This document shows positions 44,779-54,742 of a DNA stretch of 55,957 nt, piece after piece (the first letter of the stretch is position 1; every line of letters begins with the position of its first letter). The notes under the pieces are model-generated. The model had not been told where the DNA came from and did no database searches. It saw nothing but the letters and a program-made list of their open reading frames with translations. The DNA is from Lysobacterales bacterium (lineage in GTDB: Bacteria > Pseudomonadota > Gammaproteobacteria > Xanthomonadales > Ahniellaceae), in NCBI GenBank assembly GCA_016721845.1, contig JADKHK010000006.1:1-55957 (forward strand), given 5' to 3'. The translations under genes were made by a program, and so were the position numbers.

Positions 44779-46520
44779 GGGGTCTCATCGGCGAGCGCGT
44801 CTTTCGGACCACCGACGATGCGCAAGGTGTGCTGGTAGCCGCGATCGATGGCGTGGAAGAAACTCTGCCATTCGAGCAGACCAATGTCGGCCAATGGCGG
44901 CTTGATCAGCAGGGTCGATTGTGCGCGGGCACTCGCGGCTTGCGCCCCGGAATTGATCATTCCGGCACGCAGCAGGATCTCGCGCAACCGCGGTCGACGA
45001 TAACCGGCACGATCCTGCATCCACAGCTTCCAGCCGGGCGGCAATTCGTATTCGTCGTCGAGTGCAGACAGGGCGTAGTCGCCACCGATGTCGACGGCAA
45101 TCACCTCGCCGCGGTGCTGGGCGCGCATCAGATCCACCGGCAGGTTGTTGACGACGCCGCCGTCGACGAACACCTGACCGCCGCGGAACACGGGTGGCAG
45201 CAGGCCGGGAATCGCGACCGACGCACGCAGGGACTGCCACAACGTGCCATCGCGGTGCACATGCGCATCGCCCTTGGTCAGGTTCGCGGAAACACAGAAG
45301 AACGGCAGCGGCAGGTCTTCGATGTCGCGCTCGCCATAGGTCTCGCGCAGCAGCCGCGACACCTTGCGGCCCGACACGATCGAGACCAGGGGCAGCGTGT
45401 AGTCGGACAAGGGATTGGTGTCGTAGAACGCGTGCCGGAACCGCTCGGTCATCTCCTCGATCGACCACTCGGCGGCCACGCCGGCACCGATGATCGCGCC
45501 GATCGAGGTACCGCCGACGCTGTCGATCTCCATGCCCGCTTCGCGCAGCGCTGACCACGCCGATGTGCGCGAAGCCGCGCGCACCGCCGCCGGACAGCAC
45601 CAGCGCCAGGCTCTGGCCGCCGATCAGGCGTGCCACGCGGGCATTGTCGCGGGCGTCACGCACATGGTGGATCGAGGCGCGCGGACAGAACGCGTGCCAG
45701 CGCCGCGCCGCGCCGAATCGCGGCTTCGACAGGTGCTGCACGATCAGGTATTGGCGGCGCGCGACCGCTTCGTCCGCAGCATCGGGCCAGGCGGCATCCG
45801 AGCTCGGTGCGTCCGAAGCGCGGACGACGAACAACAGTGCATCGGCCTGGCGCCGGCACTGTTGTCGCCAGGCATTGTCGCTCCCGTCGGCGACATACAG
45901 CACGAATCTGGAAGCGGCCTCGATCGCGTGGTAATGCCCGGCGGCTTGACCGGCTTCATCGGCCCTCAGGGTCCGCACCGAGCCGAAGCGCGCCAGATCC
46001 TCGGCGAGGCGATTCGCGAACAGGTCGAGATCGACCCTGGCGATTGCGGCAGCACCGCCAGCGCGCGCGGCGCGGCAGCATGCGTCTGCAGTTCGCCATG
46101 GCGCCGAAGGGCCAGTCGCGCCAAGCCCAGCAAGGCTTGCGGAAAGGTCTCGGCGAGCACGTCGAGGTGGGTCGCCGGCAGTCGCACCAACTCGGAATCG
46201 CGCAGCGCACGCACGGTGGCGGAGCGCGGCCGCGAGATCAGCACGCCGAGTTCGCCGACACTCTCGCCGGCCATGATGTGACCAACCAGATGTGCACCGC
46301 CGTGGCTGTCGCGCTGGAACGCGGCGAGGCTGCCGTTGACCAGCAGATACACCGCGTCGGAGGCCTCGCCCTCGAAGAACAGGGGCTCGCCGCCGGCCAC
46401 GCGATGCCATTCGCAGCCCGCGGCCAGCAACACCCGTGCCTGTTCGGGCAGGGTCGAGAACCACGGCACGTGGCCGAACAGCTCGACAAATCGGTAGCGG
46501 TCGGGCGAGGCGCTGCTCAT
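44769..46520 (-). pseudogene. cNMP-binding patatin-like phospholipase (NTE type) with two compensating frameshifts
   Basis: The N-terminal part (46520 down to about 46060) is a cyclic-nucleotide-binding domain (LFFEGEASDAVYLLVNGSLA, GESVGELGVLISRPRSATVR). The patatin domain starts in a different frame: LALVLSGGGARGFAHIGVV, the oxyanion loop, is in frame 0 between about 46050 and 45560. It then returns to the first frame: GGTSIGAIIGAGVAAEW (Ser nucleophile) and VFVDGGVVNNLPVDLMRA (Asp). A missing base near 46055 and an extra base near 45563 explain this. In the intact state it would be a roughly 580-residue regulated phospholipase. A sequence error or a real inactivated gene are both possible. 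Confidence 0.8.
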
Positions 46521-46600
46521 GCGTGAATGCTACGGCAAGCGTCGCGGACAATCGCTATTCTGTCCGCACAGCCGACTGACTTTGATCGGGTGAACGGGTG

Positions 46601-47413
46601 ATGGGTACAGCAAAGACGCGTTATCGAAGCCTCGCGATACCCGCGCTCATACAGCCGCCGCTGTCGATATTTCGAGAGGATCGAGCGATCAAGTCGCATC
46701 CGGCGTATGCCGATGCAAAGGCAGGAAATATCGATGCCGCAATCCAGTTGGTCAGGGATCTCGCAGAACCACTGAAGGCACTCGCTGATCTGTTTGACGA
46801 AACAACCATTTTCGTTGCCCCACACGCGGAAGAGTCGGCGGGAGACAACGCGATACCGATCGTTCTGTCGGCTTTTCTGGCCGAGTACCGCTCCGCATTG
46901 CTCGACGACGAAATTGTTCAGGCCAATCGTGGTATCACACCGGTGCGGATGCGATGGAACGTCTGATCGCACCGGCAGAGTTTGAAGGTGACGTCATTTC
47001 GGGCGGCGCCTGACGTGATTGTCGACGACGTCGTGACGATGGGTGGAACGATCGCCGACCTGGCTTCTTACATTCAAATGAACGGCGGAAAGGTCATCGG
47101 CGTAGTCACATTGGTCGATGCATCCCGCTCTGGTAGCCTCGCTTGCAACGCAAAGCTATTGCACGAAATCGAGAAGAGGTTCGGAGATGAAATCCGCCAG
47201 CAGTTCGGCATCGAGCCAAGCGCGCTTACCGCAGAAGAAGCCGGGTACCTCATTGGTTTCCGATCGGCTGAAGAAATCCGAGGTCGCGCAGCTAAGGCAG
47301 CAGAAGAAAGACGCAGGCGCCTACGCTCGAAGGGCATTCTCGTCGATGAAGTGAGCGACTCTCCGGCCCCGCCCAGCGCGGGGCCGGTTCGTTTTGGCCA
47401 GGAAGAACCATGA
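46601..47413 (+). pseudogene. frameshifted phosphoribosyltransferase-domain protein
   Basis: Frame A from ATG 46601 covers KSHPAYADAKAGNIDAAIQL and VAPHAEESAGDNAIPIVLSA, and stops at 46966. A shifted frame contains HTGADAMERLIAPAEFEGDV (about 46935-47010). Then frame A resumes with VIVDDVVTMGGTIADLASYI, the PRPP-binding motif of type I phosphoribosyltransferases. Two compensating indels bracket about 80 bases. The frame also runs through a strong terminator hairpin at its 3' end up to the next gene, which suggests the true stop lies earlier. The function is unassigned. Base composition is more AT-rich than the surroundings. Confidence 0.65.
47363..47397 (+). terminator. rho-independent terminator upstream of prlC
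   Basis: CCGGCCCCGC (47363-47372), loop CCAGC, GCGGGGCCGG (47378-47387), then TTCGTTTTGG. It lies inside the extended phosphoribosyltransferase frame and 13 bases before the oligopeptidase ATG. Confidence 0.75.
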
Positions 47414-49455
47414 ACGTTTCCAACCCCCTGTTGCGCGACGACGAATTCGTCGCCTATTCCGAGATCCGCCCGGAACACGTGCTGCCGGCCGTGCAGGCAC
47501 GCATCGCCGACTACCGCGCGTGCATCGAGCAGCTGGTCGCCGATCCGGCGCAGCATCGCTTCGCCGCCCTGATGCTGGCCTGGGAGGAATGCGAGGACGC
47601 AATGAACCGCTGCTTCGCGCCGGTCGGGCATTTGCACAACGTCTGCGACACGCCGGAATTGCGTGCGGTCTATGGCGACGCGATCGAACTGCTGACCGAT
47701 TTCGGCACCGATATCGGCCAACACGCCGGACTGTGCGCGGCGGTGCGCGCCATCCGCGCGCGCGCCGACTTCGATGCATTGCCCATGGCCGCGCGCAAGC
47801 TGGTCGACGACGCGCTGCTCGATTTTCGACTCGCCGGTGTCGACTTGCCGCCCGACCAGCAGCAGCGCTTCCGCGCGATCGCCACCGAACTGTCGCGCCT
47901 GACGACCGAGTTCGAACAGGCCGTGCTGGACGCCACCGAAGCCTGGACGCTGGACCTGCCCGAGACCGACGCATGCCTGCGCGGCTTGCCCGAGTCCGCG
48001 CTGGCGCAGCTGAGGCAGGCGGCACGCGAGGCCGAGGTCGATGGCGTGCGCATCACGCTGCAACCTCCGGTCTATCAAGCCGTGATGATGCATGCCGATG
48101 ATCGTGCCCTGCGCGAACTCGTCTACACCGCGTATCAGACGCGTGCTTCGGATCAGGGTCCGAACGCCGGTCGTTTCGACAATGGGCCGCGGATCGAGCG
48201 GATCCTCGCATTGCGTCACGAAGCCGCGCAGCTGGTCGGCTTCGCCAATGCAGCGGAAGAGTCGCTGGCAACCAAGATGGCGGAGACACCAGAGCGTGTG
48301 CTGCATTTCCTGCACGATCTGGCCGCCCGCGCGAAACCGGTCGCGACGCGCGAGATCACCGAACTCGCGGCATTCGCCCGTACCCGTTTCGGCATCGCGT
48401 CGCTTGAACCCTGGGACGTGAGTTACGCCAGCGAGAAATTGCGCATCGAGCGCTACGCCTTGAGCGAAGAGGAACTCAAGCCGTTCTTCCCGCTGGAACG
48501 GGTGATGGCCGGTCTGTATGCATTGACCGAGCGCGTGTTCGGGGTGCGTCTGGTCGAGCGTCAGGGGCGTCGACCTGTGGCACAGGACGCCCGCTGCTTC
48601 GACCTGATCGATGCCCAGGGTACGGCGTTTGCGGTCGTCTATCTCGATCTGTTCGCGCGCAGTGGCAAGCGCGGCGGCGCCTGGATGGACGTGGCGCGTT
48701 CACGCAAGCGCATCGCGGCATTGCAACGGCCGATGGCCTATCTCACCTGCAACTTCGCGCCGCCCACGGCCGAATTGCCGTCCTTGCTCACCCACGACGA
48801 CGTGCTCACGCTGTTCCACGAGTTCGGCCACGGCTTGCATCATCTGCTGACCGAGATCGATTACCCGAGCCTGTCCGGCATCGAGGGTGTGGAATGGGAC
48901 GCGGTCGAGTTGCCGAGCCAGTTCATGGAGAACTTCGGCTGGCATCGCGAGACGCTCGATCTGATCGCCACGCACTGGCGCAGCGGCGAAGCGCTGCCCG
49001 AGGCCCTGTTCCAGCGCATGCTCGCGGCCAAGCACTTCCAGGCCGGCCTGTTCCTGGTCCGCCAGCTGGAATTCGCGTTGTTCGATTTCCGGCTCCATCT
49101 CGAATTCGATCCGGCGCGTGGTGCCCGTGTGCACGAGTTGCTGGCCGAGGTGCGCGGCGAAGTCTCGGTGATCCAGCCGCCGGCCTGGCAACGATTCGCG
49201 AATGCCTTCACGCACATCTTCTCCGGCGGCTACTCGGCCGGTTACTACAGCTATCTCTGGGCGGAAGTGCTGTCGGCGGACGCGTTCGCGCGCTTCGAGG
49301 CCGAAGGCATCACCAATGCTGAGACCGGTCGCGCCTTCCGCGGCGAGGTGCTGGCCGTCGGCGGCTCACGCCCGGCGCTCGACAGTTTCGTCGCTTTTCG
49401 TGGCCGGGAACCCGACCCGGCGGCCCTCTTGAGGAGTTACGGGTTGGCGGCCTGA
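47410..49455 (+). CDS. prlC: M3 family oligopeptidase A
   Basis: A 681-residue cytoplasmic metallopeptidase. NPLLRDDEFVAYSEIRPEHV opens the family. HEFGHGLHHLLTE near residues 470-482 is the zinc-binding HExxH motif, GVEWDAVELPSQFMENF adds the third ligand Glu, and HIFSGGYSAGYYSYLWAEVL is the conserved substrate loop. It degrades signal peptides and short peptides. ATG 47410 has AGGAAGA as Shine-Dalgarno. It is the last gene before the IS-disrupted locus. Confidence 0.96.
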   Translation: MNVSNPLLRDDEFVAYSEIRPEHVLPAVQARIADYRACIEQLVADPAQHRFAALMLAWEECEDAMNRCFAPVGHLHNVCDTPELRAVYGDAIELLTDFGTDIGQHAGLCAAVRAIRARADFDALPMAARKLVDDALLDFRLAGVDLPPDQQQRFRAIATELSRLTTEFEQAVLDATEAWTLDLPETDACLRGLPESALAQLRQAAREAEVDGVRITLQPPVYQAVMMHADDRALRELVYTAYQTRASDQGPNAGRFDNGPRIERILALRHEAAQLVGFANAAEESLATKMAETPERVLHFLHDLAARAKPVATREITELAAFARTRFGIASLEPWDVSYASEKLRIERYALSEEELKPFFPLERVMAGLYALTERVFGVRLVERQGRRPVAQDARCFDLIDAQGTAFAVVYLDLFARSGKRGGAWMDVARSRKRIAALQRPMAYLTCNFAPPTAELPSLLTHDDVLTLFHEFGHGLHHLLTEIDYPSLSGIEGVEWDAVELPSQFMENFGWHRETLDLIATHWRSGEALPEALFQRMLAAKHFQAGLFLVRQLEFALFDFRLHLEFDPARGARVHELLAEVRGEVSVIQPPAWQRFANAFTHIFSGGYSAGYYSYLWAEVLSADAFARFEAEGITNAETGRAFRGEVLAVGGSRPALDSFVAFRGREPDPAALLRSYGLAA

Positions 49456-49533
49456 GTGGTCTTCACGGCACGTAGATGTCAGGCCGGGTGAGGCCGAATA
49501 AACTCGCGGCCTGCCTGTTCACCGGGGGGTGGC

Positions 49534-49943
49534 GTGGTCGCATTTCCATTGCCAGCGGACGAGGCCGAGCGCCTCGTTGCGCTGGCTGAAACACAATTGC
49601 TCGACAGCGAGCACGAAGCGGTGTTCGATGCCGTGGTGGCGCTCGCGGCGTCGATCTGCGGCGTGCCGATGGCGGCGATCTCGCTGATCGATCAGGACCG
49701 CCAGTGGTTCAAGGCCAGTGTCGGTCTCGACGACCCTGAAACCCCGCGCGGGGATGCCTTCTGCACCTACACCATCCTCGACACCCAACCGTTGCTGGTC
49801 AGTGATGCGCACGCGGACGCGCGATTCCGCGACAACCGCCTGGTCAACGGCGCACCGCATATCCGCTTCTACGCCGGCATGCCTCTGGTGACTGCCGCAG
49901 GCCACGCGCTCGGCGCCTTGTGCGTGATCGACCGCAAGCCTAG
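49534..49943 (+). pseudogene. 5' part of a GAF-PAS-GGDEF protein, interrupted by an IS
   Basis: GTG 49534 starts a GAF domain: LVALAETQLLDSEHEAVFDA, GVPMAAISLIDQDRQWFKAS and GLDDPETPRGDAFCTYTILD, ending ALGALCVIDRKP. The frame is cut in the CCTAGG of codons K-P-R by a 1573-bp element; the host frame resumes after it as RELDGGQRDSLRHLATVVER. The truncated product would end at 49957-49959 in IS sequence. Intact homologues couple GAF and PAS sensing to c-di-GMP synthesis. Confidence 0.9.
49940..49943. repeat. target site duplication, left copy (CTAG)
   Basis: CTAG flanks the left end of the IS and is repeated at 51517-51520. Removing one copy and the IS restores CCTAGG and the host reading frame. 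Confidence 0.92.
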
Positions 49944-49959
49944 CCCGAATATTTCATGA
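49944..49959 (+). repeat. IS left terminal inverted repeat
   Basis: CCCGAATATTTCATGA; the right end read inverted is CCCGGATATTTCATCA. Confidence 0.9.
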
Positions 49960-49971
49960 AGAGAAAACAGT

Positions 49972-50030
49972 GACGGCGTGCAACCGTTTAGGATTGAGTT
50001 GTCGAGACCAAATCCGCGGAGCACGCCGTC
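49972..50030 (+). promoter_or_regulatory. inverted repeat abutting the transposase start
   Basis: GACGGCGTGC (49972-49981) and GCACGCCGTC (50021-50030) are perfect complements, 39 bases apart. The second arm fills the space between a GGAG (50018-50021) and ATG 50031, so read-through RNA could fold and hide the ribosome-binding site. Transcripts starting inside the IS might lack the first arm. Confidence 0.65.
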
Positions 50031-51365
50031 ATGACAGAGTGTACCGAGCAACTTGAGCTGTTTGGGCGGGTCGGCCGGGCACAGGTCTCGGCGGAATTTT
50101 CGGGTGGCGAGATCAGTTCGGATGGCGGCGGTGCGTTGCTGCTTCGGCAGACGGAGCGGCGCTTTGGATTGCTGGCCGCAGCGGCGAAGTGTCTTCCAGA
50201 TGATCGTGCGGATGGTCGGGTGCGGCACACGCGCCTGGCGCAGTTGACGCAGCGCGTGTTTGCGATCGCGATGGGCTACGAAGACCTGAACGACCACGAT
50301 CATTTGCGCCATGACCTGGCGTTGAAGACCGCCATGTCGCAGCGACATGCGGCGAGTTCATCGCCGACCTTGTGCCGGTTCGAGAACGCGATGGATCGCG
50401 CGGTGGCCGTCGGCCTGCACGAAGTGCTGATCGATCAATTCATCGCACGACAGGCGTCGGCACCGAGCGAGTTGATTCTGGATCTCGATGCAACGGACGA
50501 TCGGGTGCATGGCCGCCAGGAAGGCCGCTTCTTCCACGGCTACTACGACAACTACTGCTTCCTGCCGCTGTACGTGTTCTGCGGCGAGGAATTGCTGGTG
50601 AGCTATCTGCGCCCAGCGAACATCGACGGCGCGCATCACGCGGCGGCGGTTGTGAAGCTCTTGGTGCGGAAGCTGCGCGCGGCATGGCCTGAAGCGCGCA
50701 TCACGGTCCGCGCCGACTCGGGATTTTGCCGACGCCGACTGCTGCTGTGGTGCGAGCGCCATGGCGTCGATTACGTGATCGGGCTGGCGCGCAACAATCG
50801 TTTGGCGGCTCTGGCGCAGCCTGCGATCGACGCGGCTGAAGCGCGCTTCGAGAAGGACAAGCTCAAGCATCGCGACTTCGCCGAGATTCACTATGCCGCG
50901 AAGACCTGGACGCGCAAGCGCCGGGTCATCGTTCGTACCGAGCACGGCGAGCAAGGATCGAACCCGCGCTATGTCGTCACCAACCGACAGGATGAACCCG
51001 CGGCGATCTATGACGCGATTTACTGTCAGCGAGGCGAGATGGAAAACCGCATCAAGGAACAACAGCTCGGTCTGTTCGCCGACCGCACCAGCTGCAGTGC
51101 GTGGTGGCCCAACCAGTTCCGACTGTTGCTCGCATCACTCGCCTACACGTTGATGCAGAACATCCGTAGTCACGCGCTCGCCGGCACCGAACTGGCCAAA
51201 GCCCAGTGCACGACGATCCGGCTCAAGCTGTTCAAGATTGGCGCAGTGATCATTCACAGCGTGCGCCGTATCCGTTTCCTGCTGCCAAGCGCTTGTCTAC
51301 CGCACGCGCTTCGCGCTCGCGGCACAACGTCTCGCGCCCAGCGGATAACCCCAAAACAGTGCTGA
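50031..51365 (+). CDS. IS1380-family transposase
   Basis: A 444-residue DDE transposase. ISSDGGGALLLRQTERRFGL is the family N-terminus. The catalytic residues lie in SELILDLDATDDRVHG (D), ITVRADSGFCRRRLLLW (D) and QRGEMENRIKEQQLGLFAD (E, the Y/C-x-x-RG-x-x-EN-IKE pattern). FFHGYYDNYCFLPLYVFCGE is also characteristic. It shows no frameshift, in contrast to the sequence just to its right. Confidence 0.95.
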   Translation: MTECTEQLELFGRVGRAQVSAEFSGGEISSDGGGALLLRQTERRFGLLAAAAKCLPDDRADGRVRHTRLAQLTQRVFAIAMGYEDLNDHDHLRHDLALKTAMSQRHAASSSPTLCRFENAMDRAVAVGLHEVLIDQFIARQASAPSELILDLDATDDRVHGRQEGRFFHGYYDNYCFLPLYVFCGEELLVSYLRPANIDGAHHAAAVVKLLVRKLRAAWPEARITVRADSGFCRRRLLLWCERHGVDYVIGLARNNRLAALAQPAIDAAEARFEKDKLKHRDFAEIHYAAKTWTRKRRVIVRTEHGEQGSNPRYVVTNRQDEPAAIYDAIYCQRGEMENRIKEQQLGLFADRTSCSAWWPNQFRLLLASLAYTLMQNIRSHALAGTELAKAQCTTIRLKLFKIGAVIIHSVRRIRFLLPSACLPHALRARGTTSRAQRITPKQC

Positions 51366-51500
51366 CCCCGGCACGCCATAAACAACGGGGGTTGGGGGAA
51401 TCACGTCCGAAATCCGGAAAAACACAAGATGTAGGAGGAAATCTTGGAAATTTCCGCGCCCGCGACCGTTCAACGACAAAATTCCGCCGGTCGCTGCGCG

Positions 51501-51516
51501 TGATGAAATATCCGGG
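51501..51516 (-). repeat. IS right terminal inverted repeat
   Basis: Plus strand TGATGAAATATCCGGG, complementary at 14 of 16 positions to the left end. Confidence 0.9.
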
Positions 51517-51520
51517 CTAG
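51517..51520. repeat. target site duplication, right copy (CTAG)
   Basis: Second copy of the 4-bp duplication, followed directly by host sequence. Confidence 0.92.
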
Positions 51521-52902
51521 GGAACTGGATGGTGGACAGCGCGACTCGTTGCGACATCTCGCGACCGTCGTCGAGCGTCTGATCGACGCGCGGGTGGAAT
51601 CGTTGCGTCAGCAACGCGCGCTCAGCGAGAGCGAGGTCAGGTGGCGCGCAGTCGCGATTTCATCCGCGAGATCACTGATGCGATGCCCGCGCTTGTCCTC
51701 TACCTCGACGGCGAAGACGAGAACGTTCGTTTCGCGAATGCCGATGTCGGTCCGGCGTTTCGGCGTCGACGCGGAGCTGCTGGTCGGACGCGGCTTTGCC
51801 GAGATTCGCAGCAGCGCAGGCTGTATGGAAATCCAGGCGCCCCTGGCACGGGGCGCTGGCGGCGAGATCGTCTCGTTCGAGGGCAGCCGGCGTGTGCGCG
51901 ACGGCTTCTATCACTTCCGCACCCACCACGTGCCCGATCAATGGCGACGATCGGGTACGGGGCGTGTTCGCATTGACGTTCGAGCATCACTGCGCAGAAG
52001 CAGGCCCGAGATCAACGCGCGCACGGCCGAACGACGCTTTGCAGCTGATCGCCGACAATATCCCCGCCGCGGTGTCGATCATCGATCGCGATCATGTCTA
52101 TCGCTTCCAACAATGCGGCCTATGAGCGCCACCGGTCGGCCGTTGTCGGAGTATCACCGGACAGCACGTCGCGGAAGTGCTCGGCGCAGCGATGTGCAGA
52201 TCGAGCCGCATCTCGCGCGCGCTGGACGGGCATCGCACCCAGTTCGAACTGCGCCAGGAGCGGCCCGAGGGTCCGCGTTTCCTGCGCGGCAGCTATCAGC
52301 CGAAGCGTGACGACGGCGCGGTCGTCGGTGTGTTCGGGATGATCCTCGATCAGAACCGAGTTGAAGCTGAGCCGAAGACCAGCTGCGCGTCATGGCCGAG
52401 TTCGACGCACTGACCAAGCTCGCGAGAACCGCTACCGCCTGTACGACGTGATCGCGATGTCGTCGGCGCGTGCGCAGCGGCTTCGGGGCCGGACGGGCGC
52501 TGCTCTATCTCGACCCTCGACAAGTTCAAGGCCATCAACGACCGTCATGGCCATGCTGGCGGCGCGATGCCGTGCTAATGGAGTTCGCGCGCCGTCTCAA
52601 GGCGTCGGTGCGCGCCACCACGGACACGGTGGCGCGCCTGGCCGACGACGAGTTCGTCGTGCTGCTCGAAGATGTGCGCAATCCAGCCGATGCCGTTCGT
52701 GGCCGATGCCATTCTTGCCGCCATGGGCCCGGCCGTGACGTATCTGGATGTCGACATCGCCGTCGGCACCAGCATCGGCATCGCCCTTGCGAATGCGGTC
52801 GATGAAGGCGCGGATGCCTGGCTGCATCGCGCCGACGGCGCGCTCTATGCCGCCAGGCGGCCGGTCGCGGGCGGTTACCGGATCGCAGCCGACCATCCCT
52901 GA
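51521..52902 (+). pseudogene. 3' part of the GAF-PAS-GGDEF protein, with many frameshifts
   Basis: After the IS the host frame continues RELDGGQRDSLRHLATVVER, then needs repeated frame changes: ARSRDFIREITDAMPALVLY (PAS 1), FGVDAELLVGRGFAEI, DALQLIADNIPAAVSIIDRD (PAS 2), MEFARRLKASVRA, RLADDEFVVLLEDV and VAVGTSIGIALANAVDEGAD (GGDEF), ending at TGA 52900. The GGDEF signature reads ADDEF, so even with the frame restored the active site looks altered, unless bases are wrong there too. At least six indels are required in 1.4 kb. See the finding on sequence quality. Confidence 0.8.
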
Positions 52903-52960
52903 CTTCGCAGCCTGCCATCGCCGGGTCCATGCTCCGTCCATCTTCCGGATGGAGCGGCCC

Positions 52961-53817
52961 ATGTTCAGCACCAAGCTGGTCGATGATCTCGATGTCACGC
53001 TGGCCCGCTACGCGGTATTCGGCCATCCGGTCGGGCATTTTTTTACACAAAGTCGCCACAGATCCATCGCGCCTTCGCGCACCAGCTCGCGATCGCGCTC
53101 CGCTACGACGCCATCGATGCGGCCCCCGGTACCTTTGGCGGCCACGCTGTCGCGCTTCGCGGCGGAGGGCGGCGTCGGCGCCTATCACCCTGCCGCTGAA
53201 GGCCGAGGCGTTTGCCGCGGCACGCGCACAACGCGCGGGCGCGGGCGGCTTGGCGTCGCGAACACGTTGGCCTGGCGCGGCGATCACTGGTACGCCGACA
53301 ACACCGACGGTGAAGGCCTGATCCGCGATCTCGGCGAGCGTCATCGCATCGACCTGCGCGGTCGGCGCGTTGCTGCTCGGTGCCGGCGGCGGCGCGGCAG
53401 GGGCGTGTTGCCGGCCCTGCTCATGCCGGCGTCGCCAGATCACGATCACCAATCGCACCCCGAACGCGCCGACCAGTTGTGCGACTGGATCGGTGATCCG
53501 GCGCGCGTCAGACCTGGTACCTCGATGACTTGCGGCGCGCCGGCGATTTCGATGCGTGTTCAATGCCTGCCGCCGGCCAGCATGGCGAACCGTCGACTTG
53601 CCGTTCGCGATCGCGAATCCGCGCACGCTGGCCTACGACCTGAGTTGCGGCAAGGCGCCACGGGTTTCCTGGCGTGGGCGAGACGACGGGTTGTGCCTAC
53701 GCGCTCGATGGACTGGGCATGCTGGTCGAGCAGGCGGCCGCGGCCTTCGAACTCTGGCATGGCACCCGCCCGAAACCGATCCGGTGTATGCAGCTGCATC
53801 GCGAGTCGCGCGGATGA
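52961..53817 (+). pseudogene. aroE: shikimate dehydrogenase, frameshifted in this sequence
   Basis: The order of segments is that of AroE: RYAVFGHPVGH (substrate site), ALRYDAIDAAPGTFGGHAVA, PLKAEAFAAARAQRAGA (Lys of the active site), NTLAWRGDHWYADNTDGEGL (Asp and NTDG), the NADP loop around GAGG, ITNR-type sequence, and AYALDGLGMLVEQAAAAFEL at the end. They lie in three alternating frames, needing about eight indels. It reduces 3-dehydroshikimate in aromatic amino-acid synthesis and is normally essential for prototrophy. The stop overlaps the next ATG. Confidence 0.85.
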
Positions 53818-54160
53818 ACGAACGGCCGTCGATCCTGTTCCACTTTGCCGCGCGCAGCGACTGGGCCGACGCGCAGGCGACCGAGGAATACCGGGCGCCG
53901 TCGCTGGCGACCGAGGGCTTCATTCATTGCGCAACGCGGGCGCAGATTCCCGGCGTGATTCAGCGCCATCTGCAAGGTCGCTCCAATCTGTGCGGCTCAC
54001 GCTCGACGACCCGGCTCGAACCCTGGTTGCGTTATGAATGGAGCGAGGCCAGCGGCGACGACTACCCGCATCTACGGCCCGATTCCGATGAATGCCGTGA
54101 TCTCGGTCGAGTTGTTCGAGCCGACCGCCGCCGAATACGGTGGCCGAGCCGCTGCAGCCG
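53814..54160 (+). pseudogene. DUF952 family protein, frameshifted
   Basis: ATG 53814 overlaps the aroE stop. NERPSILFHFAARSDWADAQ, FIHCATRAQIPGVIQRHLQG, VRLTLDDPARTLVAL, RYEWSEASGDDYPH and IYGPIPMNAVISVELFEPTA together make a normal DUF952 protein of about 115 residues, but in three frames. The family has an ADP-ribosyltransferase-like fold and no firm function. The 3' limit is approximate. Confidence 0.75.
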
Positions 54161-54434
54161 ATGGTCGTGGGGGCTGGCATTGGCGTGCCGCGTGCGCCGC
54201 CTGTTGCATCGCACCCTCGATTTCGACGCCGATGCCCGGCCATCCGCACGGCAAGCCTGCAGGCGTCGCTTGCATGAACCTGCTGCCGGACTTGCGCTGC
54301 GCCCTGTTCGGCCGGCCAGAGCGACCGAAGGTCTGCGCCAGCCTGCGTCCGGCAACCGAGAGGTGTGCGGTGATCATCGCGATGCGGCGCTAGCGGTCCT
54401 GACTGAGCTGGAACGCGCCACCGCGGCAGGTTGA
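54161..54434 (+). pseudogene. YkgJ-family cysteine-cluster protein, frameshifted
   Basis: CAACCIAPSISTPMPGHPHG, KPAGVACMNLLPDLRCALFG and RPERPKVCASLRPATERC give the Cys pattern of the YkgJ (PF03692) putative zinc- or iron-chelating proteins. The end LAVLTELERATAAG is in another frame, so at least one indel lies near 54390. The start is uncertain because the junction with the previous gene is also shifted. Full-length homologues are about 90-100 residues. Confidence 0.7.
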
Positions 54435-54511
54435 GTTCAGCCGGGTCAGGCATTCGGCTCGGCGTGTGACTGCGCGTAGGCTAGCCACGAAAGTTATGAC
54501 AGGAGTCCGCC

Positions 54512-54742
54512 ATGACCGTCATCGACGCCTCCCATCCGCGCGCCATCGGCAATTCCAGTGGTGTGGTGCTGCCCAAGGAGATTGCTGGAACTGCTGAACG
54601 TGAAGCAGGGCGACAAGCTGTTCGTCGCGTACGCCGGATGGCATCGCGCTTTGAAGCCTATGACGAAGACTTCGCCGAGCAGATGGATTCTGGCGCGAGA
54701 TCATGCGAGGACCGCAACATCCTGCGCGAATTAGCGAAGTGA
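54512..54742 (+). pseudogene. AbrB/MazE-type antitoxin, frameshifted
   Basis: MTVIDASHPRAIGNSSGVVL then PKE, and in other frames LLELLNVKQGDKLFVAYA and the tail AYDEDFAEQM and EDRNILRELAK. This is a swapped-hairpin AbrB antitoxin of about 75 residues. The stop TGA overlaps the GTG of the following Doc toxin gene, the usual coupling of a toxin-antitoxin pair. Confidence 0.75.

Larger units (their letters stand above)
49944..51516 (+). mobile_element. complete IS1380-family insertion sequence, 1573 bp
   Basis: The element has 16-bp imperfect terminal inverted repeats (14 of 16 match), one transposase gene and a 4-bp CTAG target duplication, all usual for IS1380. It sits in the GAF-GGDEF gene in the same orientation. 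The transposase frame is intact, so it may be active. No passenger genes are present. Confidence 0.93.
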
